DNA of 7,678 nucleotides from Microcaldota archaeon (GTDB lineage Archaea; Micrarchaeota; Micrarchaeia; Micrarchaeales; Micrarchaeaceae). The stretch covers positions 1 through 7,678 of the forward strand of contig DAHWIS010000026.1 in assembly GCA_027344745.1 (NCBI GenBank). Direction: 5' to 3'. Positions 6,304 through 7,678 of the stretch are shown piece by piece. Under the pieces are notes generated by a model that had not been told where the DNA came from, made no database searches, and saw only the letters and a list, made by a program, of their open reading frames with translations. Numbering within the stretch: the stretch's first letter is position 1; every line of letters starts with the position of its first letter. Position numbers and translations under genes: made by a program.

Positions 6304-6326
6304 TGCTTTGCACAGGCCTTTCTTTT
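6299..6326 (+). terminator. Hairpin with T-rich tail, possible terminator
   Basis: GCCTGTGC (6299-6306), loop TTT, and GCACAGGC (6310-6317) form a perfect 8-bp stem, followed by CTTTCTTTT. This could end the candidate small RNA. Archaea rely mainly on T-runs, so the hairpin may instead protect the 3' end or be a processing signal ahead of the 5S gene. Confidence 0.45.
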
Positions 6327-6338
6327 GCAAATCTTAAC

Positions 6339-6355
6339 CTCTGCGGAACGCAGAG
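6339..6355 (+). other. Perfect 7-bp hairpin upstream of the 5S promoter
   Basis: CTCTGCG, loop GAA, then CGCAGAG form a perfect stem ending about ten bases before the 5S TATA box. It follows the hairpin at 6299-6317. Together they could insulate the 5S promoter from upstream transcription, or bind a regulator as DNA. No further support is visible. Confidence 0.45.
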
Positions 6356-6363
6356 CAGCGCAA

Positions 6364-6375
6364 GATATATAAAAG
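6364..6375 (+). promoter_or_regulatory. TATA box of the 5S rRNA gene
   Basis: GATATATAAAAG is a strong archaeal TATA box centred about 26 bases before the mature 5' end of the 5S rRNA at 6395. Purine-rich sequence (GCGCAA) just upstream may be the BRE. The spacing means that transcription can begin at or next to the mature 5' end with little processing. Confidence 0.8.
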
Positions 6376-6394
6376 TATCATCGCTTATAATAAT

Positions 6395-6509
6395 GTCAAA
6401 CGGTAATAGGAGCAAGGAAACGCCCGATCCCATTCCGAACTCGGAAGCTAAGCTTGCTAACGATGCGTGGTACTGCCTTCGGGCGGAAGACCGCATTGCT
6501 GTTTGGCAC
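6395..6509 (+). rRNA. 5S ribosomal RNA
   Basis: This is the structural RNA of the large ribosomal subunit's central protuberance. The diagnostic segment CCCGATCCCATTCCGAACTC begins at 6423 and continues GGAAGCTAAGC. The full set of helices can be drawn. Helix I pairs 6395-6403 with 6499-6507 (with G-U pairs). Helix II pairs AGCAAG (6411-6416) with CTTGCT (6453-6458). Helix III uses TTCCGA/TCGGAA. Helix IV pairs GATGCG (6462-6467) with CGCATT. The distal stem CTGCC/GGCGG is closed by a TTCG tetraloop. The length of about 115 is slightly below the usual ~120, and the ends may be off by one or two bases. No 16S or 23S gene is in the window, so this 5S is either unlinked or far from them. It has its own TATA box, and a T-rich tract follows. 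Confidence 0.96.
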
Positions 6510-6525
6510 TTTTTACTTTTTATTT
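6510..6525 (+). terminator. T-rich terminator after the 5S rRNA
   Basis: TTTTTACTTTTTATTT directly follows the 5S 3' end. Two runs of five T residues are a typical archaeal termination signal. The interruptions may make it leaky, which matters because the next gene starts 11 bases later and shows no promoter of its own. Confidence 0.65.
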
Positions 6526-6530
6526 GGTGG
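6526..6530 (+). promoter_or_regulatory. Ribosome binding site that sets the surface-protein start
   Basis: GGTGG lies 5 bases before the ATG at 6536, a proper archaeal Shine-Dalgarno spacing. It supports this ATG over the in-frame ATG at 6467, which lies inside the 5S rRNA. A ribosome binding site also implies a leader on the mRNA, hence a transcription start upstream of 6526. Confidence 0.7.
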
Positions 6531-6535
6531 ATTTA

Positions 6536-7648
6536 ATGAAAGGCATATACTCTGTATCATTGGCTTTCTTTGCCCTGGTGGCATTCCTAATAGTTCCGTC
6601 GTATGCGTTTGCATCCGGAATTGGCAGTTCGAGCATACAGTTAACCCAGAACGGCGCCAATCTTAGCGTTGGAGGTTCCGCTTCGGTAGGATATACCGTG
6701 AAATTGGTGAGCGGGACGCCCTGGGGAACTACGCTTAATATAGTGAACAAGAATCAGCTCCTTGCGGATGGAATAACCTTAACTTTGTCAAACAGCTATG
6801 GCGACCCGACGTATACCGGGACCATGGGCATATCCGCTTCATCGTCTGCAAAACCGGGAAAATATAGCGTCGCATTGAATGCGACTGGGGATGACCCTTC
6901 AAGTTCAAATGCCGTCCTGAACCTTACAGTATTCGGCAAGACATCCAATGCCACTACCGCAACTACCACGATTTCGCAGGCGCCTGCTGCTTTTAGCCTG
7001 TTTAACTCTTCGACAACCGATATAAATGCGACTAAAGGCGGTTTCGTGTCTGCAAAGGCATTCGACGGAGTCGCAATAAACGTGACCATACCAGCCAATA
7101 CATTTGCAAACGTGAGCGGCACTCTTTTGAGCAGATACAACTTCACGCTTGCGATATTCACAGTAAGCAATCTTGCATTGCCACCTAACGAATCCAATTA
7201 TACTATGGCATATGCGTTCGCATATGAGGTAAACGGAAGGATAACTCCGGCAATAAGCTTTGTCAATAGGCTGGGAAAGAACCAGCCAGTTATAACGACA
7301 GCTGCATATCCTCAGACATGGGGATCGTGGACATATTTTGGAGGCAGCCTTAGCGCAAACGGCACTACATATACCGGAGGAGCGTATAAGTTTAAGGATG
7401 CTTGGACGTACAATGCTACGGCGAAGACGATATCGAACGACCAGTTTTTCAAGCCGGTCATGTGGGTGTTCACATTTGCGCCTGCGGCAAATGTATCTTC
7501 GACTACGGCGCCAAGCACTACAACAACCGCGCCTACTACTGTGCCATATACTGCGCCTTCCACATCAAAACCGCCTTATGCAGCCATTGCAGTTGTTGTC
7601 ATTATATTAGTGCTGATAGCGGCATTCTTCGCTTTTAGGAAGAAGTGA
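6536..7648 (+). CDS. S-layer-like surface protein with signal peptide and C-terminal anchor
   Basis: This is a 370-residue secreted protein. Residues 1-26 are a clear signal peptide (MKGIYSVSLAFFALVAFLIVPSYAFA, AFA before the cut). Residues 30-133 look like an immunoglobulin-like beta-sandwich, with PGKYSVALNATGDDPSSSNAVLNLTV resembling the last strands of such domains. After a Thr/Ala linker (about 138-150), residues 152-315 form a second, unrecognised domain rich in beta-prone and aromatic residues. Residues 320-347 are a Thr/Pro/Ser-rich stalk and 348-367 a membrane helix, ending in RKK. There are about fourteen N-X-S/T sequons. The build (signal, beta domains, Thr-rich stalk, anchor) is that of archaeal S-layer or other cell-wall glycoproteins, but no named family is recognised. 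The reading frame is open back to 6467, but that ATG is inside the 5S gene. The ATG at 6536 with GGTGG upstream starts the signal peptide directly. Confidence 0.88.
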   Translation: MKGIYSVSLAFFALVAFLIVPSYAFASGIGSSSIQLTQNGANLSVGGSASVGYTVKLVSGTPWGTTLNIVNKNQLLADGITLTLSNSYGDPTYTGTMGISASSSAKPGKYSVALNATGDDPSSSNAVLNLTVFGKTSNATTATTTISQAPAAFSLFNSSTTDINATKGGFVSAKAFDGVAINVTIPANTFANVSGTLLSRYNFTLAIFTVSNLALPPNESNYTMAYAFAYEVNGRITPAISFVNRLGKNQPVITTAAYPQTWGSWTYFGGSLSANGTTYTGGAYKFKDAWTYNATAKTISNDQFFKPVMWVFTFAPAANVSSTTAPSTTTTAPTTVPYTAPSTSKPPYAAIAVVVIILVLIAAFFAFRKK

Positions 7649-7652
7649 TATT

Positions 7653-7678
7653 ATGGCAGGCGCACTGAAAAAGGCTTT
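7653..7678 (+). CDS. Start of a further gene, cut by the window edge
   Basis: An ATG 4 bases after the surface-protein stop opens a frame reading MAGALKKA before the window ends. GTGA at 7645-7648 could act as a ribosome binding site. The close spacing suggests co-transcription with the surface-protein gene. Eight residues are too few to suggest a function. Confidence 0.5.

Larger units (their letters stand above)
6273..6326 (+). ncRNA. Candidate small RNA, about 54 nt
   Basis: This G/C-rich island lies between a promoter-like element (6236-6254) and a hairpin followed by a T-rich run. The 5' half can pair as CCGGTTT with AAACGG (one bulged G). The 3' half is a perfect 8-bp hairpin, GCCTGTGC-TTT-GCACAGGC, followed by CCTTTCTTTT. 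Residues 6285-6303 duplicate an element in the leader of the divergent gene at 5817-6104, so the RNA could pair with that mRNA in 18 of 19 positions, counting one G-U. I found no clear C/D boxes and no convincing H/ACA guide structure. It could instead be the 5' leader of a longer 5S precursor. The evidence is from sequence only, with no proof of transcription. Confidence 0.4.

Noticed and set aside
6273..6326. C/D-box or H/ACA guide RNA
   Set aside because: No RUGAUGA/CUGA pair and no hairpin followed by ACA with a k-turn could be identified in the segment.
6123..6536. Long open frame across the intergenic region and the 5S rRNA
   Set aside because: It runs through promoters, hairpins and the rRNA gene, has no ribosome binding site, and its translation is not protein-like. 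It is a chance frame.
7501..7565. Repetitive ACT/GCC-rich DNA as a possible tandem repeat locus
   Set aside because: It encodes the Thr/Pro-rich stalk of the surface protein. The repetition follows from low-complexity protein sequence and has no regular unit.

Overview
The window looks like part of a small archaeal genome, probably a DPANN lineage of the Micrarchaeota/ARMAN kind. This is inferred from archaeal TATA-type promoters, ATGA-overlapping genes, frequent ATA and AGG codons, an archaeal-type 5S rRNA, an archaeal HemK2-type methyltransferase, an adenosine-specific-kinase family protein, and several secreted proteins packed with N-glycosylation sequons (N-X-S/T). No marker gene here fixes the phylum.

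Layout. (1) Positions 30-4636, plus strand: a tight four-gene cell-surface operon. It holds two single-pass membrane proteins with sequon-rich ectodomains, a polytopic GT-C glycosyltransferase, and a secreted beta-helix protein with a C-terminal membrane anchor. The genes overlap by 4 bases or lie 4 bases apart, so the glycosyltransferase is probably co-expressed with candidate glycoprotein substrates. (2) Positions 4638-6104, minus strand: three intracellular genes converging on the first operon. In transcription order they are a small protein of unknown function, a HemK2/PrmC-like glutamine methyltransferase, and an adenosine-specific-kinase family protein. (3) Positions 6105-6394: a 290-base regulatory region with no protein gene. 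It holds divergent promoters, a 12-base palindrome, two copies of a 19-base element, two strong hairpins and a candidate small RNA. (4) Positions 6395-6509: a stand-alone 5S rRNA gene with its own TATA box. (5) Positions 6536-7648: a secreted, C-terminally anchored S-layer-like protein starting 26 bases after the 5S gene, followed 4 bases later by the first codons of another gene cut by the window edge.

The most interesting part is region 3. The candidate RNA starting near 6273 contains a 19-base sequence that reappears in the same orientation just upstream of the divergent minus-strand gene. That gene's mRNA leader is therefore nearly complementary to the RNA across the bases before its AUG, which suggests a small antisense regulator that nothing else here explains. 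The second point is that the surface-protein gene after the 5S rRNA has no visible promoter of its own, so it may be fed by read-through from the rRNA promoter. I saw no CRISPR array, transposon, tRNA or defence system.
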